NCBI GenBank assembly: GCA_944325825.1
Contig: CALVBP010000018.1
Location: 1 to 34,278 of the forward strand
Direction: 5' to 3'
DNA length: 34,278 nucleotides
Source of the DNA: Candidatus Gastranaerophilales bacterium
Lineage (GTDB): Bacteria > Cyanobacteriota > Vampirovibrionia > Gastranaerophilales > Gastranaerophilaceae
Part shown: positions 8,474-17,062 of the stretch, one piece after another
Layout of the letters: every line of letters starts with the position of its first letter
How positions within the stretch are numbered: position 1 is the first letter of the stretch
Translations under genes and position numbers: made by a program
The notes under the pieces: model-generated
Seen by the model: only the letters and a program-made list of their open reading frames with translations
What the model was told of the DNA's origin: nothing
The model's database searches: none

Positions 8474-8926
8474 TTATTTAATTTTTGTGAAAAATCTTTT
8501 TATTCTTGATACTTTTATACACTTCTCTTCCGAAGAAGAATTTTGCGGTAAAATATATTGTTCCAAATTCCTTTCTCTCAGAGAGTTTGAAATAAAATCC
8601 TGAAGGTCGGTTTTCAATCCCGGCAGAGACGTGTATCTGAGATATGCTTGGTACTGGTTTTTTGTAAACGGAAGTTTTTCATGAATATTTACGTTTTTAG
8701 AATAATCTATTGCTTTTCCGCCGGTCTCAAACCAGGATGTCGTATATTCAAAAGAATTATCCTTCACAACCTGTTTAATAAATTCATCAGAATCATCTTT
8801 GAAAGGATAATAGTTAAAAAGAATATTATCCATAGAATAAGTCTCTTTTCTTACGGATTTATGTACTGTTTCTCCCCACAATCCTCCGAAATTTGTGTTT
8901 TTATTACCAACCGGCGATATGTACAT
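8474..8926 (-). CDS. Unknown protein, paralogue B of a tandem pair
   Basis: About 150 aa from the ATG at 8926, chosen because AAGGAG lies eight bases before it; a longer frame opens at 8956 but lacks such a site. It matches paralogue A in order: NFGGLWG (12-18), NYYPFKD, VVKDNS, SWFETGG, LPFTKNQYQAY. The C-terminus diverges but is again Lys-rich (KVSRIKRFFTKIK). No catalytic motif, signal peptide or membrane helix is seen. The pair seems to have arisen by tandem duplication followed by strong divergence. Function unknown. Confidence 0.78.
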   Translation of the reverse strand: MYISPVGNKNTNFGGLWGETVHKSVRKETYSMDNILFNYYPFKDDSDEFIKQVVKDNSFEYTTSWFETGGKAIDYSKNVNIHEKLPFTKNQYQAYLRYTSLPGLKTDLQDFISNSLRERNLEQYILPQNSSSEEKCIKVSRIKRFFTKIK

Positions 8927-9002
8927 TTTAGAAACTCCTTTTAAATATACTATCACTAAAGAGACAAAAGCTTTTTGGGATAAATAAAAATGTTACAAAT
9001 TT

Positions 9003-11333
9003 TTACAGTTCTGCTGTCATAAATTCATTCTTATAATTATTTATTGAAGTCAAAAGGTCAATAAATTCAGTATATTTTGCAGAATGCAGGGCTTTTGATA
9101 TCTCTACTCCGGATAAAAATTCAATAGTATAAGAACTTTCGTTTTGTTGAAGAATTTTTATCATCCCTGATTCTTCAAAAATTTCAAGCAAAATCTCCAC
9201 AACTTCCTCAGTAACACCCAGCGCAGATGCAGCACGGGTTAAGCTAAACTCTCCATTATAGTTGTTGCATGCATATTTTATCATTCCCGAAAAATTTTTT
9301 AAAATTCCTTCTTCATCAATTTTCGTATTTTGATAATTCATATAATGAATTGCAGAAGCACAAACAGACTGTTTTAATTTATCCATCACATCTTCAGAGC
9401 ATGGATAATCAAAAAACATCAAAACATCGTTTTTCTGTGCATTGTTACGTTTGATTATACAATTAGAAATACTTTCATAGGGTTTTAAACTTTCAATAAT
9501 TCTCCTGTCTTCCGCAAAAACCGAAATCCCGAGTTTTGAATTTTTAATGTAATCATTAACCTGAGCAAAAATGTTTGTTTTCTTTCTGTGGTCATAGACT
9601 TTAATTTTTGATTTTTCTTCCTCTTTTAAAGCATCCGAGTGAATATCTTTTATAATCAACTGAATATCTGTAGTTCCGTTAAAAGTATTTAGCTGAGGAG
9701 CAAATGCAATATCCAGTCTGTCTCCCTGAATAAGCGGTATATCTCCTCTTGACCACCAGACACAGTCCTTTGCGCCGTTAGGTGTATCAATAATTAATTT
9801 TAGATGGTCTTTATTGGAACCCATTAATTTTTTTTGTTTAAGAATTTGATTTTTAATAACAAACGTCGGAGAAGGGTTTGATGCTCCGAAGGGCTCCAGT
9901 TTTGAAACTTCTTCTACAAGGGAAATATCAATATCTTTCGATTCAAGTTCTAAATCTATTTCAAGTGAAGGGTAAAGCTTTTGTCCGTTTAACATTTCAT
10001 CAATTGTTTGATTAAGAGCTTTTTTTACTGTGTCAAAAGAAACTTTTTCTTCACTAAACGAAAAACCTCCTGCGAGTTGATGTCCCCCGAATCCGTCTAA
10101 ATATTCGGAAAGATTAGATATAATATCATAGATATTAAGCTCTTTTACTCCTCGTGCAGAACAGCGATATTGTTTTTCTTCCTCAGAATAAGTCATTATA
10201 AAAGCAGGTTTATAGTATTTTTCAACAAATTTGGAAGCTACTATTCCAACGATACCTACATGCCACTCTTTATTAAATAAAACAACCGCATTATCTCTCA
10301 TTCCTGAAGCCTGCCAGATTTCATCCGCTTGTGCAAAAGTTTCGCTGCACATTTCCTGACGGAGTTTATTGTAATTTTCAAGAGTAACAAGCGCCATTTC
10401 GATTTCCTGCTTGTTATCTGAACACATAACCTTCAGGGCTGCCTCTACCGTATCAATCCTTCCGGAGGCATTGATTCTTGGTGCTATAGTAAAAGCTATT
10501 TGTTCTGAGGTTAAACCGTTCTCAACACCAACACCCGCCATATCCAGCATTCGTTTTAAACCGTAATGTTTTCCGGCAGCTATTAATTCAAGCCCTTTTG
10601 CAACAAAGTATCTGTTTTCACCTATAAGAGGAACCAAATCTGCAATAGTTCCGACTGTTACATAGGGAAGAATTTCATAGCTGAAATTTAATTTGTCATA
10701 TCTCTCCAAAATTCCTTGAGCAAGCTTAAAAGCAACCCCTACACCGGCAAGAGATGCCAGAGATTCTATTTGACGTGTTGTGAGTTTTTCATCCAGCGCA
10801 TTCATGGCTTTGGGATTAATTATTGCATAAGCATCCGGTAGTTCTTCCGGTGCCTCATGGTGATCTGTTATTATAATATCCCGTTTAAAAGAATTAATAA
10901 ATTTAACTTCTTCAAGATTACTTATCCCGTTATCCACAGTTATAATAAGTTTTGGCTTTTTCTGGCTTAAAATCTTTACAAGAGCTTTTGAATTAAGTCC
11001 GTGCCCTTCAGTTTCTCTGTTAGGAATATAGTAATCAACATTACCCCCAAGAAAAGATATAGTTTTTAATAAAAGCGAAGTTGATGTTACACCGTCAGCA
11101 TCAAAGTCTCCATATACTAAAATATTTTCTTTTTCATCAATGGCTCTAATTATTCTGTCAACAGCTTTAGGCATATCAATAAAAGCATTGGGATGGGTTA
11201 AAGTTATCTCAAGAGGATGCAAAAATTCTTGTTTTGCATCCTCCGAAACAATTCCCCTTATCTCAAGAAGCCTGTCAAGCAACGGCTTCTCATTATCACT
11301 GTTTTCAATTATCCATTCTTTTGTACAAGACAT
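9003..11333 (-). CDS. recJ: Single-stranded-DNA-specific exonuclease RecJ
   Basis: Degrades single-stranded DNA 5'-3' in recombination and mismatch or base-excision repair. The DHH catalytic core has DFDADG (76-81), NRETEGHGL (105-113), TVDNG (132-136) and TDHHE (156-160), all metal-binding signatures, and the DHHA1 motif GGHQLAGG. At 776 aa it is longer than E. coli RecJ (577) and similar to the Bacillus form. The last 200 or so residues form an extra domain ending in a winged-helix-like stretch (FSLTRAASALGVTEEVVEIL). The start overlaps the upstream protease gene by 25 bp on the same strand, so translation may be coupled. Confidence 0.93.
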   Translation of the reverse strand: MSCTKEWIIENSDNEKPLLDRLLEIRGIVSEDAKQEFLHPLEITLTHPNAFIDMPKAVDRIIRAIDEKENILVYGDFDADGVTSTSLLLKTISFLGGNVDYYIPNRETEGHGLNSKALVKILSQKKPKLIITVDNGISNLEEVKFINSFKRDIIITDHHEAPEELPDAYAIINPKAMNALDEKLTTRQIESLASLAGVGVAFKLAQGILERYDKLNFSYEILPYVTVGTIADLVPLIGENRYFVAKGLELIAAGKHYGLKRMLDMAGVGVENGLTSEQIAFTIAPRINASGRIDTVEAALKVMCSDNKQEIEMALVTLENYNKLRQEMCSETFAQADEIWQASGMRDNAVVLFNKEWHVGIVGIVASKFVEKYYKPAFIMTYSEEEKQYRCSARGVKELNIYDIISNLSEYLDGFGGHQLAGGFSFSEEKVSFDTVKKALNQTIDEMLNGQKLYPSLEIDLELESKDIDISLVEEVSKLEPFGASNPSPTFVIKNQILKQKKLMGSNKDHLKLIIDTPNGAKDCVWWSRGDIPLIQGDRLDIAFAPQLNTFNGTTDIQLIIKDIHSDALKEEEKSKIKVYDHRKKTNIFAQVNDYIKNSKLGISVFAEDRRIIESLKPYESISNCIIKRNNAQKNDVLMFFDYPCSEDVMDKLKQSVCASAIHYMNYQNTKIDEEGILKNFSGMIKYACNNYNGEFSLTRAASALGVTEEVVEILLEIFEESGMIKILQQNESSYTIEFLSGVEISKALHSAKYTEFIDLLTSINNYKNEFMTAEL

Positions 11334-12514
11334 GTCATTTGTTCCAATACTTCAATCGCTTTTTTCAGCTGAATATCGTCTTTTGCTTCAACATTTTCTT
11401 TAGTTAATTCTACCATAATATCCGGAGTTATACCTTTTTTATGAATATCATTTCCGGATGGTGTTAAATACCTTTGAATAGTTATATTCATACCGGCTTC
11501 ATCCGGAAGTTTATTAATCTCCTGTACAAGCCCTTTACCAAAAGATTGCTCCCCGACTATAGTTGCTCTGTGATTATCTTTTAAAGCACCGCTTAAAATT
11601 TCGCTTGCTGAAGCTGAACCTTTGTTGATAAGTACTACAATCGGTTTTGATGTTACCTGTTCAAATCTTGCCTTTGTAGTATTTTTATAGTGGTCTCTGT
11701 CAACCGTACTTACAATTACCCCGTTTCTTAAAAGCATGTCCGAAATGTAGATAGCATTAGTGAGCAATCCGCCGGGATTTGAACGTAAATCAATGATAAA
11801 TCCTTTCTTACCGGCAGAATTGTTCAGAATAGTTTCTACTTCTGCTGCAGCATTTTTACTTATAAAAGAACTCAATCTGATATATTGTATATCGTCAGGT
11901 ATCTTGCTTGTTTCAAACGGCGGTTTTGTCGAAACCGATTTAACTTCAATCTCGTCTCTTACGATACTGTAAGTTTTATTAGGAACACCTTTCCTCTGGA
12001 TTAAAAGAGTTACGGAAGTTCCTTTTTCACCTCTGATTTTATCTGCAGCCGCATCAATACTTATACCTTTTGTACTTTCGCCATTAATTTCCAATATCTG
12101 GTCATCTGCAAGAAGTCCGGCTCTTTCTGCCGGAGAATCTTCAAGCGGTGCAATGATAACAAGATTGCCGTCTCTAATGCCAATTTGTGTTCCAATACCT
12201 TTTAAAGAACCTTTAATTGATTGAGTTTCTTCTGAAAATTCTTTCGGCTGTAAAAATCTTGTATACGGGTCGTTAAGGCTCGCCAGCATTGTATCAATTG
12301 CAACATATGCATCTTCCGGAGTTTTTAATTTATGTTCATATCTATATCTCCATTTATCCCAATCCTGGCAATTGTTTGTCGGGTCATAGTACTTTTTATT
12401 AACTATTTTCCAAACATCATCATAAAGCTCTGCGGGTGTTGCTGCCTGAGATACCCCGCAAGATATATATAAAGCTGCTATTACAGCCAAGCCAGGTTTT
12501 ATAAATCTTTTCAT
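11309..12514 (-). CDS. C-terminal processing peptidase (S41, CtpA/Prc type)
   Basis: A secreted Ser-Lys protease that cleaves proteins from their C-terminal tails in the envelope. The 401-aa protein has a signal peptide (MKRFIKPGLAVIAALYISC, cleavage near residue 24). A helical N-domain comes next, then a PDZ domain (about 100-185, with GIGTQIG and SPAERAGLL), then the S41 core. There NKGSASASEILSGAL supplies Ser302 and GEQSFGKGLVQ supplies Lys327 and Gln331, with the same 25-residue Ser-Lys spacing as in CtpB. The Cys at 19 is not in a convincing lipobox. The ATG at 12514 has a good GAGGAG site. A -10 box is visible about 35 bp upstream. Its 3' end overlaps recJ. Confidence 0.92.
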   Translation of the reverse strand: MKRFIKPGLAVIAALYISCGVSQAATPAELYDDVWKIVNKKYYDPTNNCQDWDKWRYRYEHKLKTPEDAYVAIDTMLASLNDPYTRFLQPKEFSEETQSIKGSLKGIGTQIGIRDGNLVIIAPLEDSPAERAGLLADDQILEINGESTKGISIDAAADKIRGEKGTSVTLLIQRKGVPNKTYSIVRDEIEVKSVSTKPPFETSKIPDDIQYIRLSSFISKNAAAEVETILNNSAGKKGFIIDLRSNPGGLLTNAIYISDMLLRNGVIVSTVDRDHYKNTTKARFEQVTSKPIVVLINKGSASASEILSGALKDNHRATIVGEQSFGKGLVQEINKLPDEAGMNITIQRYLTPSGNDIHKKGITPDIMVELTKENVEAKDDIQLKKAIEVLEQMTCLVQKNG

Positions 12515-12548
12515 ATATCACTCCTCTTATTGAAAAAAGCGCTTTTCT

Positions 12549-12554
12549 ATTATA
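12549..12554 (-). promoter_or_regulatory. -10 box of the ctpA-recJ promoter
   Basis: A perfect TATAAT is read on the minus strand, 35 bp before the protease start codon. No good -35 is seen at 17 bp; TTGAAA lies at a 20-bp spacing. The assignment is moderate because the region is very AT-rich. Confidence 0.4.
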
Positions 12555-12584
12555 GTACACAATATAGAAAAGTTTTTCAAATTT

Positions 12585-12612
12585 TTGTTATTTGTATTTT
12601 ATACGATATTAA
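12585..12612 (+). promoter_or_regulatory. Possible promoter of the HNH protein gene
   Basis: TTGTTA (12585-12590), 16 bp, then TATTAA (12607-12612), about 67 bp before the start codon at 12679. Both boxes are imperfect and the region is AT-rich, so this is weak support. Confidence 0.3.
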
Positions 12613-12678
12613 GTTTCAGTAATAACAAAAAAAAAATTTTAGAGGTTTTATTAAAATATAAAATGAAAGGGATATTTT

Positions 12679-14151
12679 ATGTTATCAGTTAATAAAGTTC
12701 AAACCGGTCCGTCTTTTAAATCACTCCAAAATTGTAAAGCTATAAAAATGATTCCAAATATAACATGCGCATGCTGCGGACAAAAAGTAATTAATCCGGA
12801 ATCTGCCGATAAAGCCTGGGCTGCTGTTACAAAACCAATAAGCTCCGTATTAAAAAAAGGGGATTTTAATCAATGGAAAGATTTTCCTAAAATTATGGCT
12901 GTCTTAAAGAGTTTTTCCGAAAGGTTTGCAGGCGCTTCCCTTGACAGAATTATTGCCACTTCGGATAATTACCTTGAACTGAGAGATGCGGTTTTTTCTG
13001 ATGTCACCGAATTAGGGATTAAAGATTCCAGAGAACCTGACCCGCATATGATTGCAAAAAAACAGATATACTATCTGCAAAATGCATCCAGAAATTCTTT
13101 GAGGAGTTCTTCTGTTGTAATGGAGAGGTTTGAAATATTTAAAGACAAATTACATGGCTGTAAAAAAGAAATATTTGAACAATTCCAAATTTATGCAAAA
13201 AAATATCCAAGAAAATCTTTATCAGAAATTATAAACATGGATGATATATATAAATTCCATGCTATGAAAAATATCCTGCAAAGAGCAGAATCCAGAGAAA
13301 AACTTGATTATCACTTTAGCAACATTAAGGAAATGATTCTGCAAAAACGACCGGAGCTTTCTGAAAAAACAGATGAGTTAAAAGAACAGGCTCTTGAAAT
13401 ATATGCACATGGCAACGATACACAAATGCACCTTGCCAAAATGAAAAAACTTTATGAGGAAGTTCTTAAAGAAAATGGTATTGAAAATTTGAAATGGAAA
13501 GTTTTTGATGAACTGGAAAAAATTCCTAAAACCTTTACAACGGTTGATTCCTTTATGGTTTATGCTAAAAAACATAACTTTTCAGACGGTGCAATTATAT
13601 CTTCTTTGATAACGCCATCCATGAGCAGCTATGAACATATCATTCCAAAATCAGCAGAAGGTGAAGATAAATATTCTAACGGGTTAGTACTGTGCAGGGA
13701 ATGTAATCAAAACCGTGCCTCAATTCCTTATAGCGAATATATAGATTATCATCCGGAAATGGCTTTCAACACACAGAAACAAATTAATATGATTTCAGAA
13801 TTTATATTGGCCGGCAAACTCCCGCCGGAATTTGATTTTTATCCGGTTAAAACGGCAAAAACTCTCTATTATCATTCTGGCGGAAAAATATGCATAAATG
13901 TCGAACCATATTGTAAAAAAGCTCTGGAAAAATCTATTAAAAAATTAAATGAAAAAAGTGAAGAGTTGAATATAGCAAAAACTTCCCGTGATTCCAGCAT
14001 AAAAAAGAAATTAAATCTTCAAAATGAAATTAAAAATGTTGAACAGGATATTGAAGACCTTAATGATAAAGTTAAAACTTTGATATCGGAAACAAAGTAC
14101 GAACAAGTTTTGCAAACAAGTATTGAAAGCTATTTAAAGAAAAGAGAATAA
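12679..14151 (+). CDS. HNH endonuclease-like protein with widely separated zinc Cys pairs
   Basis: A 490-aa protein. An N-terminal CACCG (Cys30/Cys33) looks like half of a zinc knuckle. The HNH-like core lies far downstream: YEHIIPKS (318-325) with His320, YSN (Asn334), and CRECNQNR (339-346) with Cys339/Cys342. In ordinary HNH proteins the CxxC sits only some 20-30 residues before the His; here about 290 mostly helical residues intervene. The C-terminal 85 residues are a predicted coiled coil (SIKKLNEKSEELN, then QNEIKNVEQDIEDLNDK). HNH proteins usually bind or cut DNA, but the substrate here is unknown and activity is not assured. The N-terminus (QTGPSFKSL) resembles those of the 7960/8474 pair. 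It ends directly against the convergent agmatinase-like gene with no gap. Confidence 0.7.
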   Translation: MLSVNKVQTGPSFKSLQNCKAIKMIPNITCACCGQKVINPESADKAWAAVTKPISSVLKKGDFNQWKDFPKIMAVLKSFSERFAGASLDRIIATSDNYLELRDAVFSDVTELGIKDSREPDPHMIAKKQIYYLQNASRNSLRSSSVVMERFEIFKDKLHGCKKEIFEQFQIYAKKYPRKSLSEIINMDDIYKFHAMKNILQRAESREKLDYHFSNIKEMILQKRPELSEKTDELKEQALEIYAHGNDTQMHLAKMKKLYEEVLKENGIENLKWKVFDELEKIPKTFTTVDSFMVYAKKHNFSDGAIISSLITPSMSSYEHIIPKSAEGEDKYSNGLVLCRECNQNRASIPYSEYIDYHPEMAFNTQKQINMISEFILAGKLPPEFDFYPVKTAKTLYYHSGGKICINVEPYCKKALEKSIKKLNEKSEELNIAKTSRDSSIKKKLNLQNEIKNVEQDIEDLNDKVKTLISETKYEQVLQTSIESYLKKRE

Positions 14152-14988
14152 CTAAAATGTCATTAATAATTCTCTTATAACCTTGGTTGCTACAGCAGTT
14201 GAAGCGCCGGATGCATCATAATCCGGTGCCAGTTCAACAACATCTGCTCCTATAATATTGAAATGAGAGAGATATTTAAACCATCCGATTAAATCATTAA
14301 ATTTTAAACCGCCGCATTCAGGCGTACCTGTTCCGGGCATTATTGAAGTGTCTAAAACATCTAAATCTACAGTTATAAAAATATTTTTCTTCTTAAAGCA
14401 GTCAAGCTCGCTGTAATCATAAATTTGAGTATTATATTTTCTCATTAATTCAAATTCTTCTTTCATTCCGGAACGGATTCCTATTTGTTTAATATTTTCA
14501 AATCCGATAATTTCACCGGCATGTCTTATAACAGCCGAGTGTGACAGGGCTTCACCAAGGTATTCTTTTCTTAAATCCGTATGGGCATCAAAATGCACGA
14601 TGGCTAAATCTTTGTAAAACTCGGATACCGCTTTAATTTCCGGTAAAGTTACAAGGTGTTCTCCGCCTATTCCAAACACTTTTTTCCCGTCTTTATATAT
14701 TTCACGGACATTTTTTTCAATTAAATCCAGAGATTTTACGGTATTTCCCAGTGGGAATTCTAAATCCCCCGCATCATGAAAATTGCACTCTTCAAGATGT
14801 TTATCGAAATAAGGAGAATACTCTTCCAATCCCCAGCTTGCCAGTCTGATTTGTTCAGGAGCAAAGCGAGAACCGGGTCTATATGATACTGTTCCGTCAA
14901 ACGGCAGACCAAGCATTATAATTTCTGATTTCTCATAATCCGGGTTCTGCCCCATCCAATTTCTGTCTAAAAACGGTCCTGATAACAT
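14152..14988 (-). CDS. speB: Agmatinase / arginase-family ureohydrolase
   Basis: Predicted to hydrolyse agmatine to putrescine and urea with a dinuclear manganese centre, a route to polyamines. The 278-aa length is right for bacterial SpeB. Metal ligands are in place: GGEH (His111), FDAHTD (Asp134, His136, Asp138) and DLDVLD (Asp208, Asp210), followed by PGTGTPECGGL, typical of agmatinase-like members. Related ureohydrolases with other guanidino substrates cannot be excluded. GGAG precedes the ATG at 14988. Its stop codon immediately abuts the stop of the convergent HNH gene. Confidence 0.85.
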   Translation of the reverse strand: MLSGPFLDRNWMGQNPDYEKSEIIMLGLPFDGTVSYRPGSRFAPEQIRLASWGLEEYSPYFDKHLEECNFHDAGDLEFPLGNTVKSLDLIEKNVREIYKDGKKVFGIGGEHLVTLPEIKAVSEFYKDLAIVHFDAHTDLRKEYLGEALSHSAVIRHAGEIIGFENIKQIGIRSGMKEEFELMRKYNTQIYDYSELDCFKKKNIFITVDLDVLDTSIMPGTGTPECGGLKFNDLIGWFKYLSHFNIIGADVVELAPDYDASGASTAVATKVIRELLMTF

Positions 14989-15119
14989 CTTATTTTCTCC
15001 TTTTTGTTAATTGTAACATAAGAGAAAACATAAAATTTGTTTTTTAAATTTTTAGGAGTTTAACCACATAATTACACATTTCTAATAATCAATAGGGACT
15101 AATCCTAAAGTATTACTTC

Positions 15120-15135
15120 TTAACATTTCTTTACA
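15120..15135 (+). promoter_or_regulatory. TTAACA-N4-TTTACA direct repeat, possible regulator site
   Basis: TTAACA (15120-15125) and TTTACA (15130-15135) are spaced by TTTC. The 15 bases from 15121 recur with one mismatch at 33113-33127 in the other large intergenic region. The half-sites resemble Pho-type (PhoB/PhoP) boxes, but the 10-bp period is not the canonical 11. A role is speculative. Confidence 0.25.
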
Positions 15136-15211
15136 AAGCACCAAGCAGTGTCAAATTGCGGGTTGCACCAATATTTAGTAATATCATGGAATTAGTTTAA
15201 AGACAAAATTA

Positions 15212-15240
15212 TTGATTATATGTTATTTTATTGATATAAA
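15212..15240 (+). promoter_or_regulatory. Promoter of the GT35-like gene
   Basis: TTGATT (15212-15217), exactly 17 bp, then TATAAA (15235-15240; 5 of 6). The start codon is 53 bp further on, giving a leader of about 45 nt. Confidence 0.55.
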
Positions 15241-15293
15241 TTAATGGGGGCTTTATAGTCCTTTAGTAGTACACATAAAAAAAGGTTAAAATT

Positions 15294-16985
15294 ATGACAT
15301 TACCAAATGTAGCCTATTTCTCAATGGAAATAGCAATGGATCAATCTCTGAGCACATACTCAGGAGGTTTAGGCTTTTTAGCAGGTTCTCACATGCTATC
15401 AGCCGGTTATTTACAAATGCCTATGGTTGGTGTGACTATGTTATGGTCATATGGTTATTATGATCAGAGAATCGACCATTCAGGAAGCGTTGAAGTAGCT
15501 TACATCAGAAAATATTATGATTATTTGACAGATACAGGTATTGTAGTTGATGTTGATACTTTCGGCGAAAAAGTTAAAGTTAAAGCGTATAGAGTTGAAC
15601 CGGAACTTTTCGGTACTTGTCCGGTTTATCTTTTAACAACAGATATTGAAGGAAACAGCGATTGGGCTAAAAGCATTTCTCACAAACTTTATGACGGAAA
15701 TGAAAAAATAAGAATCGCTCAGGAAACAGTTCTTGGTGTTGCAGGTATCAGAGTATTGCAGGCTGCAGGATATAACTTTGATGTTGTTCACATGAATGAA
15801 GGCCACGCACTTCCTGCCGCTTTTGAACTTTTAAGACAGCATAACGGAAATCTTGAAGAAGTTAAGAAAAGAACTGTATTTACAACACATACTCCTGTTG
15901 CGGCAGGTAATGAAGTTCACTGGGTTGATACACTTTTGGAAGGTGGTTTCTTTGCAGGCGCTTCCCGTGATACAGCCATTCAGTTGGGCGGAGAAAACTT
16001 CTCATTAACAGTTGCAGCATTAAGAATGTCAAGAATTGCAAACGCTGTATCACAGCTTCACGGACTTGTTGCCAACAAAATGTGGGAATGGGTTGACGGA
16101 AGATGTCCGATTAGAGCTATAACTAATGCTGTAAATCTTCATTACTGGCAAGATCCAAGAATGCATGGAGATAAAACTTTTGACCAACTTCTTGCAGCAA
16201 AAAGAGAGATGAAACAAGAACTCTTTAAATATGTTGCCAACGTTGCAGGTAAAAGATTTGACCCTGATGTGTTAACAATTACCTGGGCAAGAAGATTTGC
16301 TGATTACAAACGTGCTTGGTTAATCCTTATGGATAAAGACAGAATCAACAAGCTGCTTGACGAAAATAAAGTTCAAATTATTTTCGCAGGTAAGTTCCAT
16401 CCGGATGATGTAATGGGCAAAGAAATGTTTAACAAACTTCTTAACCGTTCTCATACATTGAAAAATGTTGTTGTACTTCCGGGTTACGAATTACAATTAT
16501 CCGGTATGCTTAAACGTGGTACCGATGTATGGTTGAATACTCCGCTGAGACCGTTTGAAGCATCAGGTACTTCCGGTATGTCAGCTAATGCTAACGGTGC
16601 TGTTCACCTTTCTATCTATGACGGATGGGCTGTTGAAGGTACATTTAACGGTATTAACGGCTATACTGTTGAATATCCGGGTCTTGATGATGAAATGCCT
16701 TGGGAAGAAAGACATTGGAAAGACCATGAATGTTTGATGGATATTATTGAAAATCAGATTATTCCTACTTACTATAACAATAAGCAGGAATGGGCAAGAT
16801 TAATGAGACAGGCAATCAGAACGTCTGAAGCATACTTTAATTCAGACAGAATGGTTATAGAATATTATAACAGATTGTATGCTCCAATTGCTCACGATGA
16901 TGTTTCCGCAGGCGAAAAAAGAAAAGAGATGAATATTACAGAAACTCCGACTTTTGATGCTTGGACATACTCAAATATTAAATAA
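15294..16985 (+). CDS. GT35 alpha-glucan phosphorylase-like enzyme lacking the PLP lysine
   Basis: Resembles the short Thermotoga/archaeal type of alpha-glucan phosphorylase, which releases glucose-1-phosphate from glycogen or maltodextrin. Family landmarks are AYFSMEIA at the N-terminus, TYSGGLGFLAG, HMNEGHA, FTTHTPVAAGNE, RFADYKRAWL and RPFEASGTSGMSANANGA. At 563 aa it is shorter than most (about 700-850) and lacks the usual N-terminal DUF3417 region. The odd point is residue 430: phosphorylases have Lys after GTSGM (or GTGNM), carrying pyridoxal phosphate, but here it is Ser430. Without that lysine ordinary phosphorolysis is doubtful, so it could be a cofactor-independent glycosyltransferase or a glucan-binding relative. 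It stands alone on the plus strand between its own promoter and a strong hairpin. Confidence 0.85.
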   Translation: MTLPNVAYFSMEIAMDQSLSTYSGGLGFLAGSHMLSAGYLQMPMVGVTMLWSYGYYDQRIDHSGSVEVAYIRKYYDYLTDTGIVVDVDTFGEKVKVKAYRVEPELFGTCPVYLLTTDIEGNSDWAKSISHKLYDGNEKIRIAQETVLGVAGIRVLQAAGYNFDVVHMNEGHALPAAFELLRQHNGNLEEVKKRTVFTTHTPVAAGNEVHWVDTLLEGGFFAGASRDTAIQLGGENFSLTVAALRMSRIANAVSQLHGLVANKMWEWVDGRCPIRAITNAVNLHYWQDPRMHGDKTFDQLLAAKREMKQELFKYVANVAGKRFDPDVLTITWARRFADYKRAWLILMDKDRINKLLDENKVQIIFAGKFHPDDVMGKEMFNKLLNRSHTLKNVVVLPGYELQLSGMLKRGTDVWLNTPLRPFEASGTSGMSANANGAVHLSIYDGWAVEGTFNGINGYTVEYPGLDDEMPWEERHWKDHECLMDIIENQIIPTYYNNKQEWARLMRQAIRTSEAYFNSDRMVIEYYNRLYAPIAHDDVSAGEKRKEMNITETPTFDAWTYSNIK

Positions 16986-17001
16986 CGCTTAAAGTGTTTA
17001 T

Positions 17002-17036
17002 AGAAGGCGGCGGTTGCAATGCAACCGCCGCCTTCT
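17002..17036. terminator. GC-rich hairpin between convergent genes
   Basis: A perfect 16-bp stem, AGAAGGCGGCGGTTGC with its complement, closes on a 3-nt AAT loop. It lies 17 bp past the GT35-like stop and 27 bp before the fmt stop. Only a short CGTTT follows on the plus strand, so there is no long U-tract. It is very stable and placed to end both transcripts. Confidence 0.75.
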
Positions 17037-17062
17037 TCGTTTATAAATCAATTTTACGGAGT

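Larger units (their letters stand above)
14989..15293. other. 305-bp divergent intergenic region
   Basis: An AT-rich region between the divergent agmatinase-like and GT35-like genes. It contains a Shine-Dalgarno site for the minus gene at its left edge, a direct-repeat site at 15120-15135, and a good plus-strand promoter at 15212-15240. No open reading frame of credible composition and no clear riboswitch fold is seen. Confidence 0.6.

Noticed and set aside
14989..15293. Possible riboswitch in the 305-bp intergenic region
   Set aside because: No conserved riboswitch core or stable multi-stem fold recognised; the predicted leader before the GT35-like gene is only about 45 nt.
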